From assembly GCA_048158365.1 (NCBI GenBank), contig JBLLNL010000001.1: DNA of 64,000 nt, one strand, 5' to 3'. Positions 53,977 to 64,000 of this stretch are shown here, piece after piece; within the stretch, counting starts at the first letter, position 1, and each line of letters opens with the position of its first letter. The notes under the pieces were generated by a model, which ran no database searches, was not told the DNA's origin, and worked only from the letters and a program-made list of their open reading frames with translations. A program made the translations under genes and the position numbers. Source of the DNA: Azoarcus_F sp048158365 (GTDB lineage: Bacteria; Pseudomonadota; Gammaproteobacteria; Burkholderiales; Rhodocyclaceae).

Positions 53977-55127
53977 GCAGATCCGACCGCGACAGCGGGT
54001 ACGGTCCGGTCGCGAAAGCGACCGTAGTTGAAATGCGCGGCGCAGGCACCTTCGGAGGACACCATGCACGAGCCCATCGGGTTTTCCGGCGTGCACACGG
54101 TCGCGAACAGCCGGCAGTCGGTCGGGCGCTTGACCCCACGCAGGATGGCGCCGCATTCGCAGGCCTTGTGATCCTGCACGGAGCGGTAGTCGAGACCGTA
54201 CTTCGTCTCGGCGTCCCAGTCGGCAAAGGCCGCGCGGATGCGTAGCGCGGAATAGGGGACCGGGCCGAGGCCCCGCCATTCGAAGCTGCGGCGCAGTTCG
54301 AAGACTTCGGACACCAGGTTCTGCGCCTTGACGTTGCCGTCGCGGCCGACCGCACGGGTGAATTCGTTCTCGACCTCGGCGCGGTGTTCATTGACCTGGC
54401 GGATCAGCATGCGAATGGCCTGCATCACGTCCAGCGGTTCAAAGCCGGCGATGACCACCGGTTTGCGGTATTCCTCGGCGAAGAACTCATAGGGCCGGCT
54501 GCCGATGATGGTGGACACGTGCGCCGGCCCGATGAAGCCGTCGAGCGGTACGGTGCCCAGCTGCCGGACCTCCGGACTCTCCAGGATGGTCTGGATGGCC
54601 GATGGGGTCAGCACGTGGTTGCACATCACGCTGAAGTTGGCGAGACCGAGCGCGCGCGCCTGCTGCAGCGCCAGCGCGGTGGGCGGCGTGGTGGTCTCGA
54701 AGCCGATCGCGAAGAACACCACCTCGCGTTGCGGCTCGCGCCGAGCCAGCGCCAGTGCGTCGGCGGCCGAATACACCATGCGGATGTCGGCGCCGCGTGC
54801 CTTGGCCTTGAGCATCGACAGCCCGCCGGAGGCGGGCACGCGCAGGCAGTCGCCATAGGTCAGAATCGTGACCCCGTGCTCGAGCGCGAGCTCGATGGCG
54901 AGGTCGATGCGACCGATCGGCAGCACGCACACCGGGCAACCGGGGCCATGGATCATGCGCACGTTGGCCGGCAGCAGGTCGGTGACGCCGTAGCGCGAGA
55001 TGGCGTGCGTATGGCCGCCGCAGAACTCCATGAAGGCGTAGTTGCGCGCGGGGTCGGCCTCGCGGCGGATGGCCGCGGCGAGGCCCCGGGCGATTTCGCC
55101 GTCACGGAACTCGTCGATGTATTTCAC
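53973..55127 (-). CDS. hypD: Hydrogenase maturation protein HypD (GTG start)
   Basis: 384 residues with the [4Fe-4S] and thiol motifs of the Fe(CN)2CO assembly scaffold: FMEFCGGHTHAI, HGPGCPVCVLPIGRID, FFAIGFETTTPPTAL, and C-terminal KACECGAILRGVKRP with FATVCTPENPMGSCMVS. The GTG at 55127 overlaps the hypC stop (GTGA) and yields the usual KYIDEFRDGE N-terminus. Confidence 0.97.
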   Translation of the reverse strand: MKYIDEFRDGEIARGLAAAIRREADPARNYAFMEFCGGHTHAISRYGVTDLLPANVRMIHGPGCPVCVLPIGRIDLAIELALEHGVTILTYGDCLRVPASGGLSMLKAKARGADIRMVYSAADALALARREPQREVVFFAIGFETTTPPTALALQQARALGLANFSVMCNHVLTPSAIQTILESPEVRQLGTVPLDGFIGPAHVSTIIGSRPYEFFAEEYRKPVVIAGFEPLDVMQAIRMLIRQVNEHRAEVENEFTRAVGRDGNVKAQNLVSEVFELRRSFEWRGLGPVPYSALRIRAAFADWDAETKYGLDYRSVQDHKACECGAILRGVKRPTDCRLFATVCTPENPMGSCMVSSEGACAAHFNYGRFRDRTVPAVAVGSA

Positions 55128-55363
55128 GCCCGTCCCTCTGCGTCGAGGAGGTCGCCGGCCTCGCGGAACAGCGCCAGCGTGGCTTCGGCCTCTTCGGGGT
55201 CGAGGCGCGACAGCGCGTAACCCACGTGCACGATCACGTAGTCGCCCCGTGCGATCCCGTCGACCAGCGCGAGCGATATCTGCTTGCGCACACCACCCAG
55301 ATCGACGATGGCCTGGTCGTCGGAGGCGAGCTCCACGACACGAGCGGGAATGGCGAGGCACAT
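55124..55363 (-). CDS. hypC: Hydrogenase maturation chaperone HypC
   Basis: 79 residues starting MCLAIPARV, where Cys2 is the iron-ligand-carrying residue exposed after Met removal. The OB-like core has VDLGGVRKQISLALVD and GDYVIVHVGYALSRLD. It shuttles the Fe(CN)2CO group between HypD and the hydrogenase large subunit. Confidence 0.97.
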   Translation of the reverse strand: MCLAIPARVVELASDDQAIVDLGGVRKQISLALVDGIARGDYVIVHVGYALSRLDPEEAEATLALFREAGDLLDAEGRA

Positions 55364-55366
55364 CGA

Positions 55367-56464
55367 TCATTCCTCCAGCAGGCGTTGGGCCACCCAGGCC
55401 TGGCCGGCGGCGATGCCGGCGTCGCCCGGGGGCAGGTGTCCGGGGAGCAGCACCGTCAGACCCCGGGCGGCGAGCCCTTGCGCGAGTGCGCTGCGCAGCA
55501 GCCGGTTGTGAAAACAGCCGCCGCCCAGCGCGACGGTGGGTGTGCCGCCGGTCTCGGCGGCGGCCGCGACCCAGTCGATCAGCGCGGCCGACATCGTCGC
55601 ATGAAAGCGCGCCGCCCCGCGCGCCGGATCGCTTTCGTCGGCGAGCCGTGCCAGCAGTGGCAGCAGATCCAGCGTGCCGTCGGGCGCAATCCGCGCGGCG
55701 TCGGTTTCCGGCGCGACCCGGCCATGGGCGCGGGCGGCGCTTTCCAGCGCGATCGCGGCCTGGGCGCCGGTTTCGTTCAACTCGCACAGACCGAGCAGCG
55801 CCGCGGCGGCGTCGAAGTGGCGCCCGAGGCTGGTGGTGGGCGGTGACAGCGGCGCGCGCTCGATGATCTGTGCCAGTCCGGCCGCGGCAGCATGGTGGGC
55901 GAAGCGGGTGGCGATGTCGCTGCCGCGACCGACGAGATGCAGGACCGCGGCCGCCATGCGCCAGGGTTCGCGCGCGGCGCGGTCACCCCCGGGCAGCGGC
56001 AGGGGGCGCAGATGACTGCGGCGGATGCAGGTCGCGCCGGCGAGCTGCAGCAGTTCGCCCCCCCAGGCGCCGCCATCGGTGCCCAGGCCGACGCCATCGG
56101 CCGCCAGGCCGACCGCCGGTCCCGGATGGCGGTGCTCGGCCAGCACCGCGGCAAGATGTGCGTGATGGTGCTGCACCGCGATCGCGCGCAGGCCCAGCCG
56201 CCCGGCGAGCGCCAGCGCGCGACGGGTGGAATGGAAGTCCGGGTGAAGGTCGTGTGCGACCGCGCGCGGGGGTTCGCCGGGCAGCGCGAGCAGCGCATCC
56301 AGCGCGGCATCGAAACGCCGGCAGGCGTCTGCGTCGATCAGGTCGCCGGCGCCATGGGCCCTGTGCAGCTGGCCGTCGGCCACGCGCATCGGGGTGCTCT
56401 CGAACCAGGCGCCTGTCGCCAGCACCGGCGGTCCCGGCAGGGGGAAGGGCGCCATGGCCTGCAT
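55367..56464 (-). CDS. hypF: Short HypF (carbamoyltransferase domain only)
   Basis: 365 residues, about half the length of normal HypF (about 750). Only the C-terminal Kae1-like carbamoyl-transfer domain is present: VQHHHAHLAAVLAEH (metal ligands), GLAADGVGLGTDGGAWGGEL and VALGGGCFHNRLL. The acylphosphatase, zinc-finger and YrdC domains are absent, with no in-frame remnant upstream. The same short form, HypF1, is known at the same operon position in Ralstonia eutropha. GAGG lies before the start at 56464, 8 bp after hypB. Confidence 0.9.
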   Translation of the reverse strand: MQAMAPFPLPGPPVLATGAWFESTPMRVADGQLHRAHGAGDLIDADACRRFDAALDALLALPGEPPRAVAHDLHPDFHSTRRALALAGRLGLRAIAVQHHHAHLAAVLAEHRHPGPAVGLAADGVGLGTDGGAWGGELLQLAGATCIRRSHLRPLPLPGGDRAAREPWRMAAAVLHLVGRGSDIATRFAHHAAAAGLAQIIERAPLSPPTTSLGRHFDAAAALLGLCELNETGAQAAIALESAARAHGRVAPETDAARIAPDGTLDLLPLLARLADESDPARGAARFHATMSAALIDWVAAAAETGGTPTVALGGGCFHNRLLRSALAQGLAARGLTVLLPGHLPPGDAGIAAGQAWVAQRLLEE

Positions 56465-56472
56465 CGCCGACC

Positions 56473-57369
56473 TCACCGGTTCGCTGCGCACGCCACGCCC
56501 GCCCCGATCCAGTCCAGCCAGGCGTCGAAACCCTCGCCGCTGGTGGCCGAACACTGGATCACCTGCAATTTCGGATTCACCCGCCGCGCGTAGGCGATGG
56601 CGCGCTTCGAATCGAAAGTCAGGTGTGGCAGCAGGTCCACCTTGGACAGCAGCATCAGGTCGGCGGCGGCGAACATGTCCGGGTATTTGAGCGGTTTGTC
56701 CTCGCCCTCGGTCACCGACAGGATCACCACCTTGTGTGCCTCGCCGAGGTCGAACGCGGCCGGGCACACCAGATTGCCGACGTTCTCGATCAGCAGCAGG
56801 CCCCGCTCGGGCATCGGCAACCGGTCGAAGGCGCGGCCGACCATGTGGGCGTCGAGATGGCAACCCTTGCCGGTGTTGATCTGCAGTGCCGGTGCGCCGG
56901 TGGCGCGGATCCGCTCGGCGTCGAACTCGGTCTGCTGGTCGCCCTCGATGACCGCCATGGGCATGCGTCCGGCGAGGCGGCGGATGGTCTCGACCAGCAG
57001 CGTGGTCTTGCCCGAACCGGGGCTGGAGACGAGGTTCAGCGCGAATACCCTTGCGTCGGCCAGCCGTGCGCGGTTGGCGGCGGCATAGGCGTCGTTCTTG
57101 CCCAGGATGTCGCGCTCGATGCGCACCATCTCGGTCTGCGACAGTCCGGGGGCATGGGCGCGCGCCGGGCCGTGGCCAAAATGCAGCGGGTCGGGCGCAT
57201 CGTCCGTGGCCGGTTCCGCTGTGGCTTCGGTCTGAGGCGCGGAGGCGGGCGCGGCCTGGCGCCATCCTTGTGCTTCCTGCCTCGGCGTGCGCCTGACAGG
57301 CGTGCGCATCGGCACCGACTGGCCATCGATCCTGAGTTCTCCGCCATCGCATCCACACACTGTACACAT
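56473..57369 (-). CDS. hypB: Hydrogenase nickel incorporation GTPase HypB
   Basis: 298 residues. The N-terminal MCTVCGC is the high-affinity C-x2-C-x-C nickel site. A linker rich in Ala, Glu and Pro rather than the usual His stretch follows. The G domain has SSPGSGKTTLLVE (Walker A), the ENVGNLVCPA switch, KGCHLDAHMV and SKVDLLPHL (NKxD equivalent). Delivers Ni to the large subunit with HypA. Lack of a His-rich region suggests little nickel storage. Confidence 0.97.
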   Translation of the reverse strand: MCTVCGCDGGELRIDGQSVPMRTPVRRTPRQEAQGWRQAAPASAPQTEATAEPATDDAPDPLHFGHGPARAHAPGLSQTEMVRIERDILGKNDAYAAANRARLADARVFALNLVSSPGSGKTTLLVETIRRLAGRMPMAVIEGDQQTEFDAERIRATGAPALQINTGKGCHLDAHMVGRAFDRLPMPERGLLLIENVGNLVCPAAFDLGEAHKVVILSVTEGEDKPLKYPDMFAAADLMLLSKVDLLPHLTFDSKRAIAYARRVNPKLQVIQCSATSGEGFDAWLDWIGAGVACAANR

Positions 57370-57375
57370 CGTTCT

Positions 57376-57717
57376 CTACTCCAGTTCGAGCGCCTTGACC
57401 CGCATTTCGGTGCCGCCGGTGGGTTGAACCTGATAGCTGCCGCACTGCGGGCAGGCGTCGTACAAGGCCGCCACTTCAACGGTGGCGCTGCATTGCATGC
57501 ACCAGCCGAGGCCGGCCTCCGACTCGATCTCGACCCTGGCGTACTCCGCCACCGAGCCGCGCAACACCACGTCGAGGCAGAATCGTAGCGCGTCCACCTC
57601 GACCGCCGCGAGTTCGCCGATCTGGAGCACCACCGCTGCGATCCGGCGCCCGGGGTGCGCTTCGGCGGCGTCCTTCACGATGCTGCGAATGCCCTCGGCG
57701 AGCGACATCTCATGCAT
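57376..57717 (-). CDS. hypA: Hydrogenase nickel-binding protein HypA
   Basis: 113 residues. MHEMSLAEGI provides His2 for nickel; the zinc site is formed by CMQC and CPQC about 24 residues apart. First hyp gene here, only 31 bp after the DUF502 stop codon and with GGAG before the ATG, so it may now be read with the upstream gene. Confidence 0.97.
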   Translation of the reverse strand: MHEMSLAEGIRSIVKDAAEAHPGRRIAAVVLQIGELAAVEVDALRFCLDVVLRGSVAEYARVEIESEAGLGWCMQCSATVEVAALYDACPQCGSYQVQPTGGTEMRVKALELE

Positions 57718-57748
57718 GTGAGATCTCCGTCAGATCGAGCGCTGCGGC

Positions 57749-58369
57749 TCAGAGGTGCGGCGAGGCGGGGTCGCTGCGCGGCGGGGCCGTGCCGGCGACT
57801 CCGGCGGTGAGGATGAAGCGCATCGCCTCGTCCATGCTCATGTCGATCGGGCGCAAGGCGCTGCGCGGCACCAGCAGCGCATAGCCGCCGATCATGTAGC
57901 TCATCGGCAGATAGACCAGCACCTGATCGTCGTCGCCCAGACCGGCCGGAAAGCGCGACGCATTGGCCTGTGTGACCAGACCGATCGCCTGCATGCCGGT
58001 GTCGCCGAGCGTGACCGATACCACCTGCTGGAAGTCCTTCTTCTTGATCGGCGAGAAATAGTCGAAGAAGTCGCGGATCGCCGGATACACCTGGCTTACC
58101 AGCGGCAGGCGAAGAAACAGCCTTTCGACATGCGAGAACAGATTCTGCACGACATAGCTGTGCATCAGCATGCCGACGAAGAACAGGATCACGATGCCGA
58201 CCGCCACACCCAGCCCAGGCAGATAGATGCCGTCCGGGAGCACGCGGATCAGCTGCCCGCCGAGCAGCGCCTCGGTGGACACTGCGAGCCAGTAGATCAG
58301 ATAGAGCGTCAGCGCGATCGGCAGGATCGTGATCAGCCCGGTGAGGATGTTCTTGGTGATGACGCCCAT
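57749..58369 (-). CDS. DUF502 membrane protein
   Basis: 206 residues with two N-terminal membrane helices (NILTGLITILPIALTLYLIY; LGVAVGIVILFFVGMLMHSY) and a soluble beta-rich domain (LPLVSQVYPAIRDFFDYFSP; VLVYLPMSYMIGGYALLVP). DUF502 proteins are conserved in bacteria and plants without an assigned role. The start at 58369 gives the family N-terminus; a longer frame from 58450 is possible. Confidence 0.86.
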   Translation of the reverse strand: MGVITKNILTGLITILPIALTLYLIYWLAVSTEALLGGQLIRVLPDGIYLPGLGVAVGIVILFFVGMLMHSYVVQNLFSHVERLFLRLPLVSQVYPAIRDFFDYFSPIKKKDFQQVVSVTLGDTGMQAIGLVTQANASRFPAGLGDDDQVLVYLPMSYMIGGYALLVPRSALRPIDMSMDEAMRFILTAGVAGTAPPRSDPASPHL

Positions 58370-58552
58370 GGGTCGGTCCGGATGGAATGAGAATGTGGCC
58401 GTGACCGGCGGTCGGATTCCGATGCGGTCGCGAAGTCTTATCGGCCCCATTGTGCAACAGATCCGCAGCGTGGCGAACGTCGCCCCGGGGTGAGTGCGGC
58501 CGACCGAGGCGTTACACTGGCGGTTGAAATGGTGAGAAGGGGCTGATCGACT

Positions 58553-59473
58553 ATGTGGCAGGCGCTGGTGTTCTGGTTTCGGATCCTCAAGTCTTCGGTG
58601 AAATTATGGCTGGACGGCAATGCTTTCGTGTTCGCGGCGGCGCTGGCCTTCTTCACGGTCTTCTCGGTTGCGCCGGTGGTCATCATCGCGGTCACCATCG
58701 TCGGGTTCTTTCTCGGAGAGGAGGCCGCGGCCGGCGAAATTGCGCTGCAGCTCGAGGAGACCATCGGTGTGGAGGCGGCCGAGGCGATTCAGACCGCGGT
58801 CGAGAGCAGCCAGATCGATCAGAGCGGACTGATGCCGACGATGATCGGAATCGCGGCGATGGTGTTCGGCGCCACCACGGTGTTCGCGCAGATGCAGCTG
58901 TCGCTGAACACGATCTGGGCGGTGGTGCCCAAGCCGTCGCGCAACAGCATCTTCATCTTCATCAAGAATCGGGTGCTGTCGCTGACCATCGTGCTCGTGA
59001 TCGGCTTCGTGCTGCTGGTGTCGTTGCTGATGAGCGTGATGGTGCGCGCGGTGGTCGTGTTCGCCAGTGACTGGCTGGTGGTGCCCGGCTGGTTCATGGT
59101 GGGCCTGGATGTGACGGTGTCGCTTGCGGTGGCGACGCTGCTGTTCGCGACGATCTTCCGGGTGTTGCCCGATGTGGTGCTGAGCTGGCGGGACGTGCTG
59201 CCGGGCGCTTTCGTGACCGCAGTGCTGTTCTCGGTGGGACGGTCGCTGATCGCGTTCTATCTGGCCAATACCGCGCCCGCATCGACCTACGGTGCGGCCG
59301 GGTCGCTGGTGCTGCTGCTGCTGTGGGTCAATTACTCGTCGCTGATCCTGCTGTTCGGCGCGGCCTTCACACGGGCGCATCTCGAGGCGAGAGGCCTGCG
59401 GGTGTGTCCGCGCGTGACGGCGGTCTGCGTGCACCGCAAACTGATCGAGGATCCACCGCCATCGGCTGCGTGA
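58553..59473 (+). CDS. YihY/BrkB-family inner-membrane protein
   Basis: 306 residues, six membrane helices. Family landmarks: AAALAFFTVFSVAPVVIIAV at the first helix, TVFAQMQLSLNTIW and STYGAAGSLVLLLLWVNYSS. Earlier called RNase BN by mistake; the true function is unknown. Divergent from DUF502. Confidence 0.9.
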   Translation: MWQALVFWFRILKSSVKLWLDGNAFVFAAALAFFTVFSVAPVVIIAVTIVGFFLGEEAAAGEIALQLEETIGVEAAEAIQTAVESSQIDQSGLMPTMIGIAAMVFGATTVFAQMQLSLNTIWAVVPKPSRNSIFIFIKNRVLSLTIVLVIGFVLLVSLLMSVMVRAVVVFASDWLVVPGWFMVGLDVTVSLAVATLLFATIFRVLPDVVLSWRDVLPGAFVTAVLFSVGRSLIAFYLANTAPASTYGAAGSLVLLLLWVNYSSLILLFGAAFTRAHLEARGLRVCPRVTAVCVHRKLIEDPPPSAA

Positions 59474-59492
59474 TCCGACATCCTCCCAGGCT

Positions 59493-60188
59493 TCAAACCG
59501 CGTGGGGCTTGCGCCACAAGGTCGCGAGCCATGGCTGCTGATCCCGTGGCAGGCCCGGTGGCCGGTAGTAGTGCCCGATCTCGGAGAAACCGGCGCCGCT
59601 GACCTTGGCGTGCCAGGTTTCATAGTCGTAGTAGCAGCCGTAGCGCAGTCCGTTCAGGCCTTCCTGATTGTCGCCACGCGGGTTGGAGCAGAACAGCACG
59701 CCTCCGGGCTTCAAAGTACCATGGAGCGCGGCGAGCACGTCCGGCAGCGTCGATCGGGGTGCGTGAAACAGGGAGGCATTGGCGAAAACGCCATCGAAGA
59801 ATGATGCCGGCAGATCGAGCGCGATGAAGTCCTGAATCCAGACCTCGCAGCCTGTATGTTTTCTGGCCATCTCCGCGAACGCACGGCTGCCGTCCAGCCC
59901 GATCGCGTCGTGACCGAGGGCTCTGAACCGTTGCAGGTCCCGGCCCGGGCCGCAGCCGAAATCCAGAATGCGACAGGGCGCCGGGTGGTCGATCGCGTCC
60001 AGCAGCGCCTCGATGTTCTGGCTGACGTCGTGGTCGCGCGTGCCTTCCCAGTAGGGTGCGGCGTGCTGTTCGTAGTGACTGAGGGTCGATTGCGTCAGCG
60101 ATCGTGCCTGGCGCTGCAGGCCGTCTTCCGCGGGGGACGTGTCGCGGTCGTCGGGGGTCGATGGTGGCATTTGTGGCATCTGTGGCAA
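59493..60188 (-). CDS. Class I SAM-dependent methyltransferase
   Basis: 231 residues. Motif I ILDFGCGPGRDLQRF, acidic loop GLDGSRAFAEMA and motif IV region FDGVFANASLFHAP, with LKPGGVLFCSNPRGDNQEGL after it, fit the Methyltransf_11/25 group. The substrate cannot be told. Its 5' end overlaps the EamA fragment on the opposite strand. Confidence 0.87.
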   Translation of the reverse strand: MPQMPQMPPSTPDDRDTSPAEDGLQRQARSLTQSTLSHYEQHAAPYWEGTRDHDVSQNIEALLDAIDHPAPCRILDFGCGPGRDLQRFRALGHDAIGLDGSRAFAEMARKHTGCEVWIQDFIALDLPASFFDGVFANASLFHAPRSTLPDVLAALHGTLKPGGVLFCSNPRGDNQEGLNGLRYGCYYDYETWHAKVSGAGFSEIGHYYRPPGLPRDQQPWLATLWRKPHAV

Positions 60189-60418
60189 CGCTCCTGGCTG
60201 AAAGGGGCCGACCTGGAGTCCGGTATGGTTTCGGCATATTGGCCGCGCTCGGAGCAGGCGCCCTGTGGGGGCTGATCTTCATCGTTCCGCTGCTGCTGCA
60301 CGACTACCCCGCGGTGGTGCTTGCGTTCGGGCGGTACATCGCCTTCGTCACGCTGATGCTGGTCACCGGGATCGTGCTCGGCGTGAATGTCTTCCGTCGC
60401 CGGAATCGGTACGATTGA
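60161..60418 (+). pseudogene. N-terminal fragment of an EamA/DMT transporter
   Basis: The frame holds GFGILAALGAGALWGLIFIV and LAFGRYIAFVTLMLVTGIVL, the first two helices of a ten-helix DMT permease. After about 70 residues it runs into a charged end (VFRRRNRYD) and stops, so eight helices are missing. It overlaps the methyltransferase gene antisense at its start. Confidence 0.5.
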
Positions 60419-60451
60419 GTCGGCGCCCGAGTAGCGCAGTGGAGTACAGGC

Positions 60452-60610
60452 TCACTGCGCGAGCGGGCTACGGCTCTTGATGACTGCGTTGCGGATCACG
60501 CGCTTCGCGCCGAGGAATCCGGCATGGATCAGGGCTGCGACGGTTGCGTCACGCTGGGCGCGTGCCTGCTGGATCAGGGCTGTCAGGTCGGCCGGGTTTT
60601 GCTGCTGCAT
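60452..60610 (-). CDS. Small basic protein of unknown function
   Basis: 52 residues (MQQQNPADLTALIQQARAQR, continuing DATVAALIHAGFLGAKRVIR and a basic tail). GGAG lies nine bases before the ATG at 60610. Predicted helical and positively charged at the C-terminus. A longer frame from 60688 lacks a ribosome-binding site. Not recognised. Confidence 0.5.
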   Translation of the reverse strand: MQQQNPADLTALIQQARAQRDATVAALIHAGFLGAKRVIRNAVIKSRSPLAQ

Positions 60611-60733
60611 TTTTGATGCTCCAATAATGAAATGCCGCCCATCGTGTAGGCGGAATATCAGTGTATGGTTATTTGTGCGGCGCAGCAAATCAGCGTTTCT
60701 CGTCGTTGTATCAACCGGGCTTATCGCGCCCGT

Positions 60734-61048
60734 TCAGACGAACTGCAGGAAGACCCGGCCGCTCTCGATCCGGACCGGGTAGATCCGAGTGTCCTCGGTC
60801 AGCGGTGCGCACAAGGCCTTGCCGGTGCAGACGTCGAACCTGCCCTGGTGCAGCGGGCATTCGATCTCGCGTTCTTCCAGAAAACCGTCGCTCAGGCGTG
60901 CCTGGCCGTGGGTGCAGGTGTTGTCGGTGGCGAAGATCTCGCCCTCGACCTCGTACAGCGCGACGTCCCGGCCATTGACGATGACGCCGATGACGTCGCC
61001 CTCTGGGACCGCGGTCACGTCGGCCACGTCTATCCATTGCTCGGACAT
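60734..61048 (-). CDS. Rieske-type [2Fe-2S] ferredoxin of an aromatic-ring hydroxylase
   Basis: 104 residues with the Rieske ligands Cys45/His47 (CTH) and Cys64/His67 (CPLH). Soluble ferredoxins of this kind pass electrons to ring-hydroxylating oxygenases. It follows a truncated oxygenase small-subunit gene by 10 bp, the order nagH-nagAb of salicylate 5-hydroxylase loci. The ferredoxin itself looks intact but no oxygenase large subunit or reductase is present here. Confidence 0.9.
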   Translation of the reverse strand: MSEQWIDVADVTAVPEGDVIGVIVNGRDVALYEVEGEIFATDNTCTHGQARLSDGFLEEREIECPLHQGRFDVCTGKALCAPLTEDTRIYPVRIESGRVFLQFV

Positions 61049-61058
61049 GTCGGAATCC

Positions 61059-61320
61059 TCAGATCGGATAGATGATCGAGTTCGCGATCATCTCGGTGTC
61101 GCAGATGCACAGGCGCGCGCGCAATTTCAGGCCTTCGGGCGTTCGCACGATCTCGTCGCGGTAGATGCCGGCGTTGAGCACGATCGCTTCGCCGTCGAGC
61201 TTGGTCCGGATCACCGCGTAGTTCGCCTCGGAACGGATCAGCTCGCCGTAGAGGTCGCGCTCGACCGCGGTGATCCGGGGGGTGCCGACGATATGCCGCT
61301 GGTAGGTCAGCCTGCGCGAG
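61059..61320 (-). pseudogene. 5'-truncated ring-hydroxylating oxygenase small subunit (NagH-like)
   Basis: The C-terminal 85 or so residues of a beta subunit: LTYQRHIVGTPRITAVERDL, then NAGIYRDEIVRTPEGLKLRA and MIANSIIYPI. Complete subunits have about 160-175 residues. The N-terminal half is absent, and the DNA beyond 61320 codes on the opposite strand for a LysR C-terminus. The pattern resembles the small subunit of salicylate 5-hydroxylase and relatives. Confidence 0.75.
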
Positions 61321-61323
61321 GAC

Positions 61324-61803
61324 ATGGAGTCGGGCGCGGTCGACCTCACGATCGGTTTGTTGCCGCATCTGCAGGCCGGTTTATTCCAGCGGCGGCTGTT
61401 CGAGCAGCGCTACGTTTGCCTGTACCGCAAGCATAACCCGGTCGCGCGCAGTCCGATGAGCCTGGACAGCTTCACCGCGCTCGATCACCTGGTCGTCGTC
61501 GCGGCCGGAACCGGCCACGGCGAGGTGGATATCATCCTGGACCGCTCAGGCATCCGCAGAAACATCCGGCTCAAGGTGCCGCATTTCACCGCGATCGGGC
61601 ACATCCTGCATGCGACCGATCTGATCGCCACGGTGCCGGAGAAACTCGCGATGCGCTTCGTCGAGCCCTTCGACCTCGCGTGGTCGCCGCACCCGGCACC
61701 ATTGCCGTCCATCGGGATCAATCTGCTGTGGCATGGCCGCTTCCACCGCGATCCGGCCAACCGCTGGTTGCGACAGACCATCGTCGACCTGTTCTCCGAG
61801 TGA
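61324..61803 (+). pseudogene. 5'-truncated LysR-family regulator (NahR/DntR/NagR-like)
   Basis: About 158 residues of the effector-binding domain only: SGAVDLTIGLLPHLQAGLFQ, then VCLYRKHNPVARSPMSLDSF, ALDHLVVVAAGTGHGEVD and a WLRQTIVDLFSE end. Wording and spacing match NahR/DntR/NagR, which respond to salicylate and control divergent aromatic-degradation operons. The helix-turn-helix and first third of the effector domain are missing. Confidence 0.75.
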
Positions 61804-61855
61804 CGCGTCTGCTGCGGTCGTAACGCGTCGTCGGTGTTGCGGGGGAGAGGCTACA

Positions 61856-64000
<2,145 letters not shown>

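Noticed and set aside
55042..55866. Plus-strand frames opposite hypC/hypF
   Set aside because: Arg/Pro-rich antisense frames over genes with clear family identity.
60423..60478. tRNA-like looking stretch (GAGTAGCGCAGTGGAGTACAG)
   Set aside because: It resembles a D-arm region but no anticodon arm, T-loop or acceptor pairing could be found.

Overview
The window is GC-rich DNA (high-GC third codon positions throughout) from a member of the Pseudomonadota. The gene set points to a beta- or gammaproteobacterium: glmU-glmS, ghrA, a CueR/CopA pair, acyl-carrier-protein phosphodiesterase, YgiQ, and a Ralstonia-type hydrogenase maturation cluster. I cannot name the genus from sequence alone. About 50 genes can be supported. 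No rRNA, tRNA, CRISPR array or complete insertion sequence was seen.

Layout. 1-3560: the 5' end of a MaoC-type enoyl-CoA hydratase gene, then glmU-glmS for UDP-GlcNAc synthesis. 3584-8520: a 4.9-kb element of visibly lower GC, placed 24 bp after the glmS stop codon. Its ends look like those of Tn7 (TGT...ACA with repeated TnsB-type sites), but it has no transposition genes. Its cargo is a three-gene minus-strand operon: oleate hydratase, an MDR-family NADP-dependent reductase and a DJ-1/Hsp31-like protein. 8607-14962: ghrA, a TerB/DUF697-like protein, the copper-export operon copA-cueR with a recognisable MerR-family promoter, and an MFS exporter. 15135-24715: a KaiC-like/PPDK ATP-grasp fusion protein, several envelope or hypothetical proteins, a fused TRAP permease, a diguanylate cyclase and a bifunctional-nuclease/PDZ protein. 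24887-25078 is a large nested inverted repeat. 25215-35735: NamZ-like muramidase, NADP-malic enzyme, a MoxR/DUF58/VWA operon with an S1C protease and a divergent second VWA gene, and an MFS transporter.

35800-39109 is a tightly coupled three-gene operon: archaeal-type AMP/thymidine phosphorylase, PRPP-synthetase-like protein, and a BtuF-like protein without a signal peptide. 39141-47143 is a seven-gene minus-strand operon for a Dpp/Opp-type ABC importer, ending in a COG4091 oxidoreductase and an EamA exporter. 47405-50893: tag, acpH, a small secreted His/Arg-rich protein, a fragment of an RND efflux adaptor and a hydroxyacid-oxoacid transhydrogenase. 51007-57717 is a hydrogenase maturation cluster hypA-B-F-C-D-E-X, ending in the first codons of a truncated response regulator (hoxA position). 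No hydrogenase structural genes are present. 57749-64000: DUF502 and YihY membrane proteins, a methyltransferase, an EamA fragment, a decayed aromatic-hydroxylase locus (Rieske ferredoxin, truncated small subunit, truncated NahR/DntR-like LysR gene) and YgiQ running off the end.

Many neighbours overlap by 1-4 bp (hypC-D-E-X, the ABC operon, the phosphorylase operon, tag-acpH), which indicates translational coupling. The main interest is in gene gain and loss: the Tn7-like cargo element with the footprint of an older end beside it, the stranded hyp cluster with a broken regulator, and the two-sided deletion of a salicylate/naphthalene-type locus.
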